Origin: Diprion similis
Lineage: Eukaryota > Arthropoda > Insecta > Hymenoptera > Diprionidae
NCBI RefSeq assembly: GCF_021155765.1
Contig: NC_060112.1
Coordinates: 1,736,001 to 1,800,000 of the forward strand
Reading direction: 5' to 3'
Length of the DNA stretch: 64,000 nucleotides
The notes beneath the pieces were generated by a model. That model was not told the origin of the DNA, made no database searches, and saw only the letters and a program-made list of their open reading frames with translations. Numbering within the stretch: the stretch's first letter is position 1; every line of letters starts with the position of its first letter. Made by a program: the position numbers and the translations under genes. Shown here one piece after another: positions 1 through 12,840 of the stretch.

Positions 1-1078
1 TACTAAAAAGTCACGTAACAAAATTACTTGCACGTTGATTACATTTTTCAACCTCCCATACTATACGACAATCAACAAAGTATCAAAACATCGCTACTGT
101 TTGAGATCTGGTAAAGATGATGAAAAAACAGAGGAAGCAAAGTGAGATTACTATTGATTAAAATTGTAGAGTAATGAACAACCTGGTAGTTAATAAGCAT
201 GAATGAATATTACGATTGTGAAATTAGAAAGTAACAAACTCTGCAGACCACCGGCTATAAGTATAATATGCAATGTGTATAGTTTTGGCAGTAATGGTAA
301 CAGTAAAAGTTTGGCACAAGCGGCTGAACAGATTTGGCCTGTTGCGTAACGATTAGCATACACGGTATACTTTCATTTCCGAAAACATTCGGTGTTGCAG
401 TATTACAAAGTTCGTTCAACTCAAACATTCCAGGTGTCTTGTTATTGTGGACCGATCTCTGACAACTTGAGAAACCAAGGGTTCCAACATCCAATCTTAC
501 AAGTATTGCGTAACCATTCAAGATTAAATACAAAAATGAGATTTAGAAGAGATTAAGAAATGATAATTAGAAGAAACTTGTAAGGTGTGTAATAATAAAT
601 TGGCTTGTGGCACAAGAATTCACAAAAGAAGAAACAGGTTCGTGATGGTTGTTGAAAAATTTACATTCCAGACTAAACAGATTCGTCGTAATTCAAGAGC
701 TGCATGGCATTTTTAACATAAACTGCTATTTTTTCATACTTTTTTTACACTGTAAAAAATGGATTAATTTTTACTTTAAAAAATAGCCGCATGACACACA
801 GAGTTGAGAATGAATTTTTCGACAAATAATTTCCATTCCTGTTTTCTCACCAGACACGTTTCTCACAATACGATGGTGCGGGAAAAAGAATAACAGAAGA
901 AGATGAAACCACAAACCAAGTTGACCTTTCTGCCAACTCTGGATTATTCCGTTAATCATACTATATGCAAATTACCTGTATATATTTATACAATATAAAA
1001 ATCAACTCAAAGCTACGAACGTAAACTTTACAATTGACTTCCTACTTTTTTCTCTTTAATGGTTAATGATAACAATAC
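1..1078 (-). other. Intron of the CED-6-like gene, to window edge
   Basis: Minus-strand sequence downstream of the PTB exon donor at 1078. Short open frames here show no splice-bounded coding signal, and no continuation of the PTB domain was found. It is read as intron. Confidence 0.5.
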
Positions 1079-1305
1079 CTTAACTAAGTAGGCGATGTGA
1101 CCCTTTTGAAGAGCATCCGGCGAATGTATCCAATTTCGGGATGAAGCGGCTGGAAATAAAAAAAAAAGAAAAGTTATCAGCAAAAGCACGGAAAGTTGTA
1201 CAAATTTATTTACTTCCAAATGTGTCATTGCGGGTACATATTCCTTGGCTTACAATACTTCAAAGACTTGTGCAAAAAGTTTGATATTAAAAATCTCACC
1301 ACCAT
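1079..1305 (-). CDS. ced-6: CED-6/GULP1-like engulfment adaptor, 5' coding exons only (partial)
   Basis: CED-6/GULP1 is a PTB-domain cytoplasmic adaptor that binds NPxY tails of engulfment receptors (Draper/CED-1/MEGF10) during clearance of dying cells. The exon at 1079-1149 is bounded by a pyrimidine-rich TTTCCAG acceptor and an AAG/GTATTG donor. It encodes 23 residues including NWIHSPDALQKGHIAYLVK, the signature that opens the CED-6 PTB domain. It starts in phase 1 and ends in phase 0. A candidate start exon lies at 1254-1305: ATG in good context (AAAAATGG), 17 codons, then a T/GTAAGC donor whose phase fits the next exon across a 104-nt intron. The following PTB exons are not in bases 1-1078, so the gene continues off the left edge. 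Family assignment rests on this one exon. The start exon is less certain, because its 17 residues match nothing I recognise. Confidence 0.62.
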
Positions 1306-2965
1306 TTTTGCCTGGTTGATTTTTGTTGTTGGTAGAATTCTGTGCCCATTTCAGTAAAGTGGAATTCCTCATGTTATACGGACAATGTTGATCCTCGACG
1401 AAATGAATTGGCGAGTGTTTATTTGCCGGCAGTTGAAACACACGTCTGTAACACAAAGAAGGACAATTTTATGCTTGAGAGTATATAAAGATGGGGGGGA
1501 TTTTCAGTGAGGAAGGAAAAGGAAATGGAAAACAGCTCGATCAGCTTTTTATAGACTTCAGTCTTTACGTGCAGATGAAGTGATATCCACATACATGATC
1601 ACCAAACCAGCTAGCTGGCTAACAATACAAACCTTAAGCCAGGTATACGAGGTAAACATACAACTGAACGACTGATTGACTAACTGACTGTGTTCAATGC
1701 CCGAGAGCAGCAACGCCAGTCGGCCTTGGCCACGAAGGCCAAATCCTTTCATGTTTCATCATCGTCATCATCGTGCAGTAAATGACTGATCTATTACAAT
1801 TCAAGCTCGCTCATAGCTAGGTAAGCATCGTTGTAAACAATAATCAATTTGGCTTCTCGTTTACCTTTCAGTTTCGCATTTTCAATTACGAAAACAAGGT
1901 TTCATCTAAAAAAAGTGTTTTTCTTTTTTCGTACAAAAGTAGAAAAAGAGAGGGAGAGAAAGAGATACAGGAAGCATGGTACACGTCACGCTAAATACAC
2001 AGAACTGTAATATTATATCATCAAATTATCAGCCGGTGACGGATCGTCTGTTCTATTTTAACATTATTTCTCTCTAATATTTTTTCCTCTTCGCTTGCAA
2101 GCGACTAGCCAAATATTATATGAGGCAAATGATGATTATTAATGTCTCTGTTTTTTATCACCTAAGCACATAGCTCACATCTGAGATATAGTATAACAAA
2201 CTAGTATACGATGCTTGTAAATATTATAAAAGCGTTATCTTCTCGAAAATGATACGGGGAATTCCAGACAGCTTGGAATCGTTAATTTTTTCCTTTATTT
2301 ACAGTCTGATCTTCTTGGTACGCTCATTTTTGTTTCTTTTTTTCTGTTTTTTGTAGTTGTAACTGACAAACAAACTACAAATATTTTTAATGATATCGCA
2401 CGCGTGTATAAATAATGATATCGTCATGATACAAATTTCCTCAAATATGTAACGTGCAGTTTTAATCTCTAAAGCAATTAATGATGTATGAATATATGGC
2501 TTGGCGTTTAACGGAGGTAAATAAACGTCACCATCCAATAAACTTTGACACTGGTTTTTTTCTCACATTACAAAAAATACATAAATAAAGAGAATGAAAA
2601 AAACACAACTTTTCTCCTCAACCTTGATTCGACGACGATGGTGGAAATAAGAAATCGAGAACTGCAATTGAGAATGATCGGAAAAAGAGAGATGTCACAT
2701 AAGTCTCGGTATAAAATCTGAAAATCATACTCACATGCAACGTTCAACTCAAATAATATAAACTGTATGTATGGCTGGTGGTAGATATATACCTTAGTAT
2801 ATTAGCACCAGGCATGCATATAGATATATCTGCACAACCTTTAAACATTGCATAACTTTCAAGGCAACGTTTGTGTGCATGATTTTTGCGCATAAAAATC
2901 GCGACTCAACGTCGGCTAACCAACCTTATAGTTATAGTTATAGGATACGAATAAACAAGCACAGT

Positions 2966-2967
<2 letters not shown>

Positions 2968-2996
<29 letters not shown>
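2968..2996. repeat. A29 homopolymer
   Basis: Uninterrupted run of about 29 A, followed by purine-rich sequence. It could be the tail of an old minus-to-plus retroinsertion, but no element body was recognised upstream. Confidence 0.8.
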
Positions 2997-2998
<2 letters not shown>

Positions 2999-4070
2999 AA
3001 AGGAAAGAAGAAGAGAAGAAAAGAAGCATTCAGTGTGTGGTAGTGAATATAACAGATTAATGAATGAAAAAAATTCAAAAATTAACGAGCGTGAGACGCA
3101 ATCGGTATAATTTCCAAACATTTCTACAATAATTCGTTTTTCCTTCTCCTCATCTCTCTTCCGCGTAAAAGCAAATTTACTATGAATTTACACGTATACA
3201 GATTCAAGAGTTCAAAAAGATCGAGTATACGTAGGTATATAGTGTTGAATCACAAGAGAAAATCCTTAAGAAATTAACGATGAATTTTACCGTATAAGCC
3301 TGCAGGCAATTAGAATAAAAAGCTCGAGAATAAGAAGATAATTAAATGAAATTTGATTCGATTTTATAGACAATAATTGAGAAAAAAAAATTTGAAAACT
3401 GCTAATTTAACGTATACATCAAAATCTTTGTAAATAATTCCATGTTATACAATAGAGATCAGTGAGTATTGCGAATTGTTTTGACATACGAAACTGAATT
3501 GAACGAAGTCTCTCTGGTTTCACGAATTTCTTCCTATAATAACAAAAACACAACTGAGCTATGTATGTACAACGAATAAATCGTCAATCAATGAAAGTTC
3601 ATCGCTATTTACAGACATATACACACTCATATGCCAATCGGACAAATATACGATCACACACGTGTCTACTGCATGCTAATACAACAATCAGCAAGTCGTT
3701 GTTCCTCACATGCATGCTATTCGGTCTGTATACATAGTTATATATATGCAAGCAGCACGAATGCAATTCCTCGCAAATAAGCGGCGAGAAGAGAACCGAG
3801 AAGATTATTGAATACAAGAAGAAAAAAAAAATTCAACTTATATCTAGAGAATTACAACAATCAATTAGCCATAGAGCTATAAATACTTTGCAAAGATAAT
3901 TGGACGAAGAGGACAATGAATAAATAAATTAACGAGAAAAAAAACAACTCAACAATGCACGAATGAACGATTAGAAAAAGTTCATATTGGAGAAAAAACT
4001 GAAAGTTGAAAAAAAAAGAACAAATCATTATGTGGAATAAAACGGTAATGCGTCAAATGTATATCCCAGA

Positions 4071-4134
4071 GGATGGAGATTGATTAAACAATCTTGCAGC
4101 GGGAAGAAGCGGAGAAAGTGTATAAATATAATGA
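4071..4134 (+). repeat. 64-bp dispersed direct repeat, copy 1
   Basis: Shares the core GGAGATT..TT.AACAATCTTG and AAGCGGAGAAAGTG with 5835-5898, roughly 80 percent identical by eye, about 1.76 kb apart in the same orientation. Not simple-sequence DNA. Confidence 0.65.
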
Positions 4135-4412
4135 AGACATACACATTATATAGGCATGTCCATTTCTAATTATTGTAATAATAATAATAATAATAAAACA
4201 AACCGCATCATACTGCGGCAAATTTTGTGTGCATGCGTGTGTGTGTAAATATAGACACGTGACTATATGGCATATTCCGATGTATTTATATACGTAGACG
4301 CGGAAAAGAGAAATAGTAAAAAGTGAAAACGCTGCGCATTTTGCATTACAGCAGCATATACACATACGTGTACATATACACACACACACTTACTATGTGT
4401 ATAATCGAAATC

Positions 4413-4452
4413 CGATGCTATGATGCTATGATGCTATGATGCTATAATGCTA
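4413..4452. repeat. 8-bp tandem repeat (GATGCTAT)n
   Basis: About five tandem copies of GATGCTAT, the last one degenerate (AATGCTA). Confidence 0.8.
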
Positions 4453-5834
4453 AATGCGCAACGTTTCAATTTTTCACTATTTCTCCCTCTCTCTCTCTAT
4501 CTATCTATCTCTCTGTCTATATATAATTACATTTTATTCATTATAGATGCGCACATACCTACCGTGTTGTTTCATAAAACGATGTCGTAAGATATGTGCG
4601 CTGCATGCAGATTATATCATGATACGTTATGAACATTATGAATTAAATATTGCCTTGAGGCTTAAATTTTTATCATAGTACCAGTTATAATATTGTATCC
4701 GCAACGGTATGAAAATTTCTTTTCAATTGTATATACATGGCGTAGTCCAAATGAACATGAACAATAATTGATCCCGAGCCTTGCCGAAATGGTCGCAGAG
4801 ATTTTTGCCTACTTCCACCGCACCAAATATGCATTTATTTCAAATTTTTTTCCACCCGAGGCTTAGGAGTCGGTATTTTAGATTTTATCTTTCATAACTC
4901 AAAAACTATGCATTTTTTGAGAAATTTGTAATAAGGAAATGGTTGGTTTGTTTTTATTTTTTAACCAGATGAAAGCAATTTTTTCCCAATTTTTTTCAAA
5001 TCTCAAGTTATAGTTTCCAACGAGATATGCAGAAGAATAAAATTTTCTTCCAAAAGCTCGGTTTTCAAAAAAATTCGAAACTTTTCGTAAATTATCTTTG
5101 ACTAAAAAGAAAACGTTTTTTTTTTTTCTACATCCGACGCCAAAACGGCAAAATCACCGTCGTTTAAAAGCTACGCTTGATCGTTTTGCATATATCAATG
5201 TTTGTACGTTAATATGACAATAATAATATAGTTGACTAAAAGCGAATTGTGGTGATTTGAAAAAAAAAAATAAAAAAAAATAAAATAATAATAAGTGTAT
5301 GCATGGTTAAATGATGATTCAATTGCGGAGTATAAAAATAAATTTGTTATAACGTTTTATAGGTGAATGGGTCAATGATGCATTATAATGTAAGAAAGCG
5401 TCAACAATTGTTTAAATCGAACACGGTGGTCGTCGTCGAGGTTAAACGTCGGTCTAGTTGCCACGGAATGCTCCACGATTATATCCAATTAACGGAAGAT
5501 ATCCCGCAGAGTTATACGTAGGTCATGTAAGATAATGTGTAGTTGTGGTCATATAGTTGAATCGTGTAAAACGTAGCATGTACACGTGTACGACAATTAA
5601 AAGCGAATCGACAAATAAATTAAACAAAAACACCGAGATTCAAACCTTTCAGTCATAGTGTCAAGTAATTCTTTTTTATTTTTTCTTTTTTTTTTTTGTA
5701 TAATCAGAGAACTTTTCAATATATTTGCGGTTTTTGTTGCTATTTTTCATAGCAAGTAATAGATTTTCAATGCTTGAAAGCACTTATTACGATATAATAA
5801 TGTAGATTATTATTGTTAGAAACAAATGAGAGAG

Positions 5835-5898
5835 GGGTGGAGATTAATTGAACAATCTTGAAGCCGGTGGAAGCGGAGAAAGTGCATAAACATAACGT
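5835..5898 (+). repeat. 64-bp dispersed direct repeat, copy 2
   Basis: Second copy of the 4071-4134 segment, same orientation. The flanks of the two copies do not match, so this is a short dispersed duplication, not a large segmental one. Confidence 0.65.
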
Positions 5899-6020
5899 AA
5901 ATTAGAAGATAGTAGAAGAAAAGAAAAGATAATAGAAGAGAATAGAAAATCGTGAAAATTGAAGGAATAACTCATTTCCGAGAAAGTTACCCGGCTAGTT
6001 TTACATAAATTACAAAAAAT

Positions 6021-6342
6021 TTTTTGGGTCGCTGATTACGAATCTGAAATCGGATTCTTTAAAAGTTCAAGATGGCGTATCCAATATGGCGGACGAAAAT
6101 TTCAAATTCGATCGAATCCGGAGAAAAAACTCTACCCAGGGGTTTTTGAGGTTACCGATTCCGAATCTGAAATCAGATTTCTGAAATTCAGTATGGCGAA
6201 TCTAATAAAACGACTCCGAAAACCCTGCATAAAGTTTTTTGCCCATATTCGATCAAATTCAAAATTTTCATCCACTATATTGGACCCACCATCTTGAATA
6301 TTCAAAATCTGATTTCAGACTCGTTATCAGCGACCCAAAAAA
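6021..6342. mobile_element. Foldback element with internal subrepeat
   Basis: The ends are inverted repeats: TTTTTGGGTCGCTGATTACG on the left and the reverse complement of CGTTATCAGCGACCCAAAAA on the right. Each arm is about 100 bp. A third, diverged copy of the arm motif (AATCTGAAATC followed by a segment ending in ATGGCG) lies near 6150-6215 in the middle. No coding capacity. It is best read as a non-autonomous MITE-like repeat of unknown superfamily. Confidence 0.7.
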
Positions 6343-6591
6343 CCATATAATACTATATTGTTACAAAAGTTGTTTCAACACAATAATGTATGACTCAAAG
6401 GGTTAATTATCAATCAATATTAATATGTTGTTGTTGTTGTTATTGGTTTAAGAATATTTTCATTACACCACCATTCTGGTAATTGAAATTTTCTCAACGA
6501 CGCCAATATTATCATTATCGTAGTCGCTTATAGTAATCATAACTATTGTTTAAAATAATAATAATAACAATAATAATAATATTTAAAAAAA

Positions 6592-6617
6592 ACACACACA
6601 CACACACACACACACAC
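6592..6617. repeat. (CA)n microsatellite
   Basis: About 13 CA units, adjacent to an AAT-rich tract on the left. Confidence 0.85.
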
Positions 6618-7498
6618 CTGTCGCACGCATAAATACTTGTATATACAAATAAAGATAACGAGCTGCAGAACACATAAAATTATATAGCGCGACAAAAAGT
6701 TTGAAACGCGTTCTTGAAATCGAAGAATATATTTCATGAGTCAGTTCAATACCTCTTCCTTTCTCTCCGATTTGATATTCCAAGAATTATTCAGCTGCCT
6801 GGAATCAAGTCGTAGATCGCAAACAGCTCGTAAACGATACATCCATGCATATTCACATCTACTGCGCATAAATAATTTTTCTAAATAAACAATGAATAGC
6901 AACTAAAAAAAAAATTTCATCGTCGTGTATAATAATCAATCGCATTTATTATATCTTTACTGCAGGCGGTGATAGTTATAAAAATTGAATGGCAAGATTT
7001 TTTTTTTTTTTTTTTTGTTTTTCTTCGTTTCAAGAGAAAAAATAACCAAGTTATAAATAATAATGATTCTGCACTACAGACATGGTAATAATAACAACAC
7101 TGGTAATATATATACATATATATGTATATATACTAAATATATATAAAAGAAGTCAGAAAATTTCCGTGAATTACATGCAACTAATCCAGAAACATGTACG
7201 TACATAGATGCACGTGTGCATATAATGTATGCATGTACAGGTTATAAGATTAGAAGTGAAAACAACTTGAGGAAGTGTTTGTGTGTATAATAACGAAATG
7301 AGATGATAACGGCGATACGGGTAAAAGCGTTAATAGAGCTCAACTCTGAAACACATATGCGACTCGATGTGTCCTATATATAGTATAATGCATATTATGC
7401 TTTGCGTAGTTTTTGTTTATCATCGGGAATATATCTCTCATTCGTTGATGGTGCGTATTAAAAATTAATTATATACGATAATATATATATACGTATAA

Positions 7499-7897
7499 CA
7501 GGGTGGCCACAAATTTTTGGAAAAAAAAAAAAAAAATTCCATGACATTCCCAGTTTTTTCAGGACCTAAAACCTAGTTCTTCATGACACTTCCCCGGTTC
7601 TAGTAAGTTACTAAAACCTAAATCGTTCAGCTTACGAACTCTATATTCGATTAAAAAATTCGAATTGCGAAAAAATACAACGTAAAAAAAGTCAGTTTGA
7701 GCCAATTTGTATTCTCGATGAAAAAAAGGAAATTTATTACGTGCCTCAAAAAATCATATCTAATTCCCATGATAGATAGAAAAGTAACATTTTCAGTTGT
7801 TTTTTCAAGGAACAAATGAAAAATCTGATAATTCTAGGATTTTCATGCCCCCTTTTAAATCACCTGACATTTCCAGTTCTTCCAGATCTCTCAGGTG
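7499..7897. mobile_element. Degenerate dispersed repeat, CAGGGTGGCC type
   Basis: Starts with CAGGGTGGCCAC. Near each end it carries related segments in direct orientation: ATGACATTCCCAGTTTTTTC at 7541 and CTGACATTTCCAGTTCTTCC near 7864. The CAGGGTGGCC...CCTGACATTTCC pattern resembles repeats I associate with several insect genomes. No coding potential is visible. The boundaries are approximate and the class is not established. Confidence 0.4.
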
Positions 7898-9628
7898 TGT
7901 GTGTGTATGTATTTACACGGGAGAGATAAATAACTGTATAACCGTTGATATTCTGAAATCGGTGTATTGTACGAACGGCTTATATATTCTGTTATTATAT
8001 CCACGAATGTGTGTAATATAAATTCACATACAAACATTTGGCCATTGAACTATAGATTATGAGAACGTATATAAAGAATGTAAGTATTTCTTTACGGGCG
8101 TTCTAATTTGTCCGCTGTTGAATGATGGAGGGATAATGTGATCAAATCTCAATTAGAAAATCGGAAGTGACCGAGATGTCTAACCAACATCAACATCAAC
8201 ATCAACATCAACAACGAAGAAAACTTTACTTCGAGTATAACGTGTAATTGAATGTTATATGATACAGAAGGACGACGAGAAGAATAAAAGAGAGAGGAAG
8301 AGAGAGAGAGAGAGGAAGAGAGAGAGGAAAGAAAAGGAATACACATTAGTATACATGTGCATGAATAACTAGTTTGGCCGAGAAGTGACAGATTAGGATA
8401 GACACGACATACATTTGATATGTTATTCATACTCCTTCTATTCAAAGAATAACAGGAAGAAGAGAAGAAGAGAAGTCGGAGGGGAGCTCTGTAAGCAATG
8501 TACACACAAGTATAATCTCTCTGCTTCTCAAAGCGATATTATAGGTATACACAGCAAGCTGTTGACGATTGCTCTGAGGAAGAAAAGGAGAGGAAGAAAA
8601 AAAAAAACGAAAGAAAACGAAGAAGATAATATATAATAATAATAATACAAGTAATGATAATTAATGTTATTCATAATAATAATAACAACAACAACTGGGT
8701 ATAAGAGATTCCACGAAAATAGCACCAAAAAAAAAAGAACGAACGATAATAATAATCATATGTATAATACAGCACACAATATTGACAGTAAACGAAAACA
8801 CGCGGCTTACAATTAGTTCCGTAACGTTGAAATCAATTTTACTGCGTGTTATTCGATTTCAAGTAAGCTAATCAATCAACGGGACATAAAAAGAAGCAGA
8901 TTGAAAAGGAGACGATGAGTGCAGCAGCAGCAGCGGTAATACTGTGGTGGTTCTTCATTTATTATCGTTGTTCTTTTTATTGTTGTCATTATTATTATTA
9001 TTGTTATTCATCTAAAATTTTTCCACGCCAAGTATAAACGTCACAATCTTTCGCAACGCGACTTAGACTTTCTTATCGCGCCACCTCTGTCGAAAAAGAA
9101 GGAAAAAAAAAAAAAAAAATCTGGCATCGAAAGTAATGAAACGAACCATTCATCCAATTCATTCAATCTAGAGTTCTACGAATCGTCTGCAAGTGAGGTC
9201 TTGACAATGAGCGATGTATCGTCGGTCTCGATACTTACTCGGAACTCTGAATATCTGTGCGGTGTCAAAACTCCGAAAACATGGTTTCCATGATAATTTC
9301 AGAAAAAAATAAATAAATGAATAAATAAATTATATACGCGTAAGACTGAGGTGTGATTTGTATTATCGTGAGAACCGGTGACCAGCAGATCAGAATCATT
9401 CGAGAGTTTGGAACATTTGGATATCCAACCGGTTTTATAATCGACCTGCAGTTTGACCGTTTGCGGTTCTAGCCACGTAAAAGTTTTTTTGAAATTTTAG
9501 AATTATTATCATTGAAAGTTTTGAATATTTAAACCTCAGACGATTCGGCGTCTTCATTATTTGGAGTTCCGACTACTCGAGGCTTTGATCGTTTGAAGTA
9601 TAAACCAAGTGGCTACTCACTCCTAAAA

Positions 9629-9850
9629 TCAGCTGTAAAACCTGGTTTGAAATCTGAATTAAATCATACAGATAAATCACTTTCAAATCGTCCAAAATCA
9701 GTTTAACATCACTGAAAATCATCTTAAATCATACCAAATCACTCAACAACAAAAAAATATAATTTTTTCAAAGTCATCGGAAATCACATACCCGCATAGA
9801 AAATCAGACAAAACATATACGAAATCACCCAAACGTCACAAAATAATCAC
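9629..9850. repeat. Cryptic AAATCA-rich repeat tract
   Basis: The hexamer AAATCA, or a one-base variant, recurs about fourteen times at irregular 12-20 base spacing. This looks like a decayed short tandem repeat. No coding frame runs through it. Confidence 0.55.
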
Positions 9851-10312
9851 TTCTACGTTAAAACTTAAGTATTCAGAGTAACGTATACTCGAAATTTCGA
9901 CCATTCAAAGTTCCATCAGTTCCATCCTTTGTCTCTTCATAGTTCTGACCAAATCTATCTAAAAATTCCGCCACCCACCCAAAGCTCTTCATCAACCTTC
10001 CCTAGATTCCGGCGTTAAGCCATGATGCAACGTTGTCTCTAAATTTCATCACAAAGAATTTCGACCGTCGGCCGTTATAAGTATCCGAGAGAACAAATCG
10101 TCGTCAAGTTGATCCGAGTCTCCTGGCTCCGGGTACGTCGACGCGTCCGTGAGATTGGCAAGCGTGCACACGCGTGCAAGTTCTCTCTCTCTCAAGTTCC
10201 TTCTTTCTCCTTTTTCCTCGTGGTAATAAACGGTACACCGCACCGGTAAGGTATGGTGCACCACACATCCATACCCGTATAAATGAAGTCGAGAAAGAGA
10301 GGAGAGGGGGGG

Positions 10313-10318
<6 letters not shown>

Positions 10319-10357
<39 letters not shown>
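10319..10357. repeat. (GA)n microsatellite beside a G10 run
   Basis: About 39 nt of perfect GA, preceded by a 10-G run at 10306-10315, within a locally GC-rich patch (about 10.05-10.56 kb). It creates the artificial Ser/Leu-rich and Arg/Glu-rich open frames seen here. Confidence 0.9.
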
Positions 10358-10360
<3 letters not shown>

Positions 10361-12263
10361 TGGATGGCAGTGCCAGCCACCGGCTGTGCTGGGTTGCCTG
10401 GTTTATTCGCCGTTCGCCGACCGCCTGCATGTCTGCCCGTTAGGTCCCTCCACGACCAGCCAGACGAAGGCGATATCACCTTCCTCATGCTAGTTCTTAT
10501 CCTGCTTATCATGTCGCACTCCCTCTTCCGAAACCACACGTATAGGAACGATATAGACTCATGATGATAATGATGCCAAAGAGAAAGGGGAGTAGCCGTG
10601 CCTTACAATTAGATTAAATTTATAAAAAAGATTTACAAGAGATTTAAGGTCACTTTCATTGGACTGTGAATATATGGTTAAGTTATTTTCATGTAAATCG
10701 AAATATCAAGTGAAATTTTCATTCCTTTGTTTCGCGTTGCAGCAAAAATTTTCTTAACTTGATTTATACATATATGTATGTATATACAAAGACTTCGATG
10801 ATGAAATGATTTGGAAAAATGAGAATGAGAAATAAATTTTGAATATCAATATTTCACGAAAAACTCAATGAAAATATATTATTCCAAAGACGAATCAAAT
10901 CCTATACGATCGTGATGCGGAGTGATCGAAATTCTGTAAGCTTATACCTCGCGTGCTTAAAATTGGAGCCTGACTCGAGCCCGTCCAAAATCTCTAAACC
11001 ACAAAAGAGTGTTGAATATCAACAAAAAAAAATTAAAATTAAAAAAAAAAAAGTGATGGAAATGCACATAACCACAAGACGGAAAAAAATGAGTGAGCGA
11101 TACGGCTGTATACAAATGCTTAGTTTTTTCTTGTTATATCGTTACACAATTTTCATGATTCTCCGTCGTTGCCTGATTAACACATCATTAAGATTGAAGC
11201 GAGAGAGGAAAAAAAAAATAGTATTAAACACAGAAAATAAAATCAAAACTTGTTACACAGCAACATAATGAGGGCGTATCGATAAATTGCTCAAATCAAC
11301 ATTTTCACTAAGTCGTGTGTATAAATTTGAGATTTTTGATAGTTAGTTGCCCTGAAAAATGTAAACGATTGATGGATAATAATGTATATTATACCAGTGA
11401 ATGACAGTGCAATACAATTTTCAGTACTTTTCAAACCTGTAAGAATGTTTATCGTAGTGCCAAAACAAACAAACAAACAAACAGAAAAAAAAAGCAAAAA
11501 ACTTGACCGATTCTAGGTATTCCTTGTCCAGACCTTGTGAACACGACGAAAAATCTCGTCAAGTTACGAATACTTGGTTTGAGACGGGAATAACACAAAC
11601 ATCGCAAGAGAAAGGGTAAAATGTGGTTTATAATTTTTTCTCTCACATTTCAGGGAATAAAAAACAGCGATCCTAGGCATTCTTTGCATGGATGGTACGA
11701 ATTTTTAAGAAAATCTATGTGACAGTACAACATGTTGCTCTTAAAAAGAAAAAAAAAGAAAATAAATAAATAAGAACGAGTGTATAAATCTGGGAACCTA
11801 TCAAGAACCAAACTCGGAAAATCGAAAATATTTCTTCGGTTTGAGATCGTTGTTCGTTGTATTTAGATGAACATTTGGATGATTAGTTCTATTGAAGAAT
11901 TTCGATTTCACCGAGCGAGTTCCCCTCAATACTTAAGCTCGGCGATAATTTCCGCGAATGGTCATACAGAGGACATTCATATGATATATTAATTTTTTCT
12001 TTACTGTTCTGTAAGCACACACACACACGCGTTATAAGATAAGTTCCTTGCTGTAGGAGCGCAGTGAAAAAACCGGTTCGGGACCTTGTCTATATAAGTA
12101 CACATAGGTATATGTACAAGTACATAGAATTGCGTTCCAGCTTCTGAATCATTCCTAAAACCGGGTAGGTCAGAATATATATATATACAATACAAGATAT
12201 CAACATATACATTTATTCACATATACATACATACATTCCTTGCTTCTGCAGTTGCATAAGGGG

Positions 12264-12840
12264 CTTTTCACACGCCACCTTTGTAAACCGTTGACCATGA
12301 CATTTTTTCAATTTATCTAGAATTTTTCTCATGTTTGTACGATCCCAGAAAAACGTTGCAAAAAAAAATACAAATTTCTTTTAGTTCATCTCAAAATCAA
12401 CCAAATCGATTCTTATGAAACGAAAGAAAAAAAAAAAAAAAAAAAAACATTCGCTTTTCGGAGAAAAATGCTTTCACGTAAGACTCAGAATCGAAGGATG
12501 GTTATTTCTATTTTCACACACCTGTTGAAACCTATATTCTACAAACCGTATCTCTGGTTTGATTACTGATTTTTTAATTTATTTCTATAGTCCTAAAATA
12601 CACGAACAAAAATTTTTTCTTCTTCATTTTTCAATCCTTCCACTCTGAATCTCGCGTGAAAATGTTTTACTTGTAAAACGGATTGTTATCTTTTTTTTTT
12701 GTCTCATAAAAATCGATGTAGATATCTTTGAAATAGCTTTAAAAATTCAGTTTAAAAATGTGACATTTTTTAAGGTAGGAAAAATTTCTAATGAAATAAA
12801 AAATGTCATGATCAACCGTCAACAAAGTTGGCATGAAAAG
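12264..12840. mobile_element. 577-bp foldback element, CTTTTCA...TGAAAAG ends
   Basis: Left end CTTTTCACACGCCACCTTTG and the reverse complement of the right end, CTTTTCATGCCAACTTTG, are near-identical. Pairing continues inward through TTGACCATGACATTTTTT / TTGATCATGACATTTTTT and, deeper, matching segments around ATCGATT.TTATGA and ACTCAGA.T.GAAGGAT. Arms are about 230 bp with small indels. No coding capacity, so non-autonomous. Flanking target-site duplication was not resolved. Confidence 0.7.

Noticed and set aside
8149-8505. 118-codon minus-strand frame
   Set aside because: Ser-rich low-complexity reading of purine repeats plus a CAACAT repeat; no domain.
10104-10564. Long overlapping open frames on both strands, Ser/Leu- and Arg/Glu-rich
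   Set aside because: Produced by the (GA)n tract; no splice or family support.
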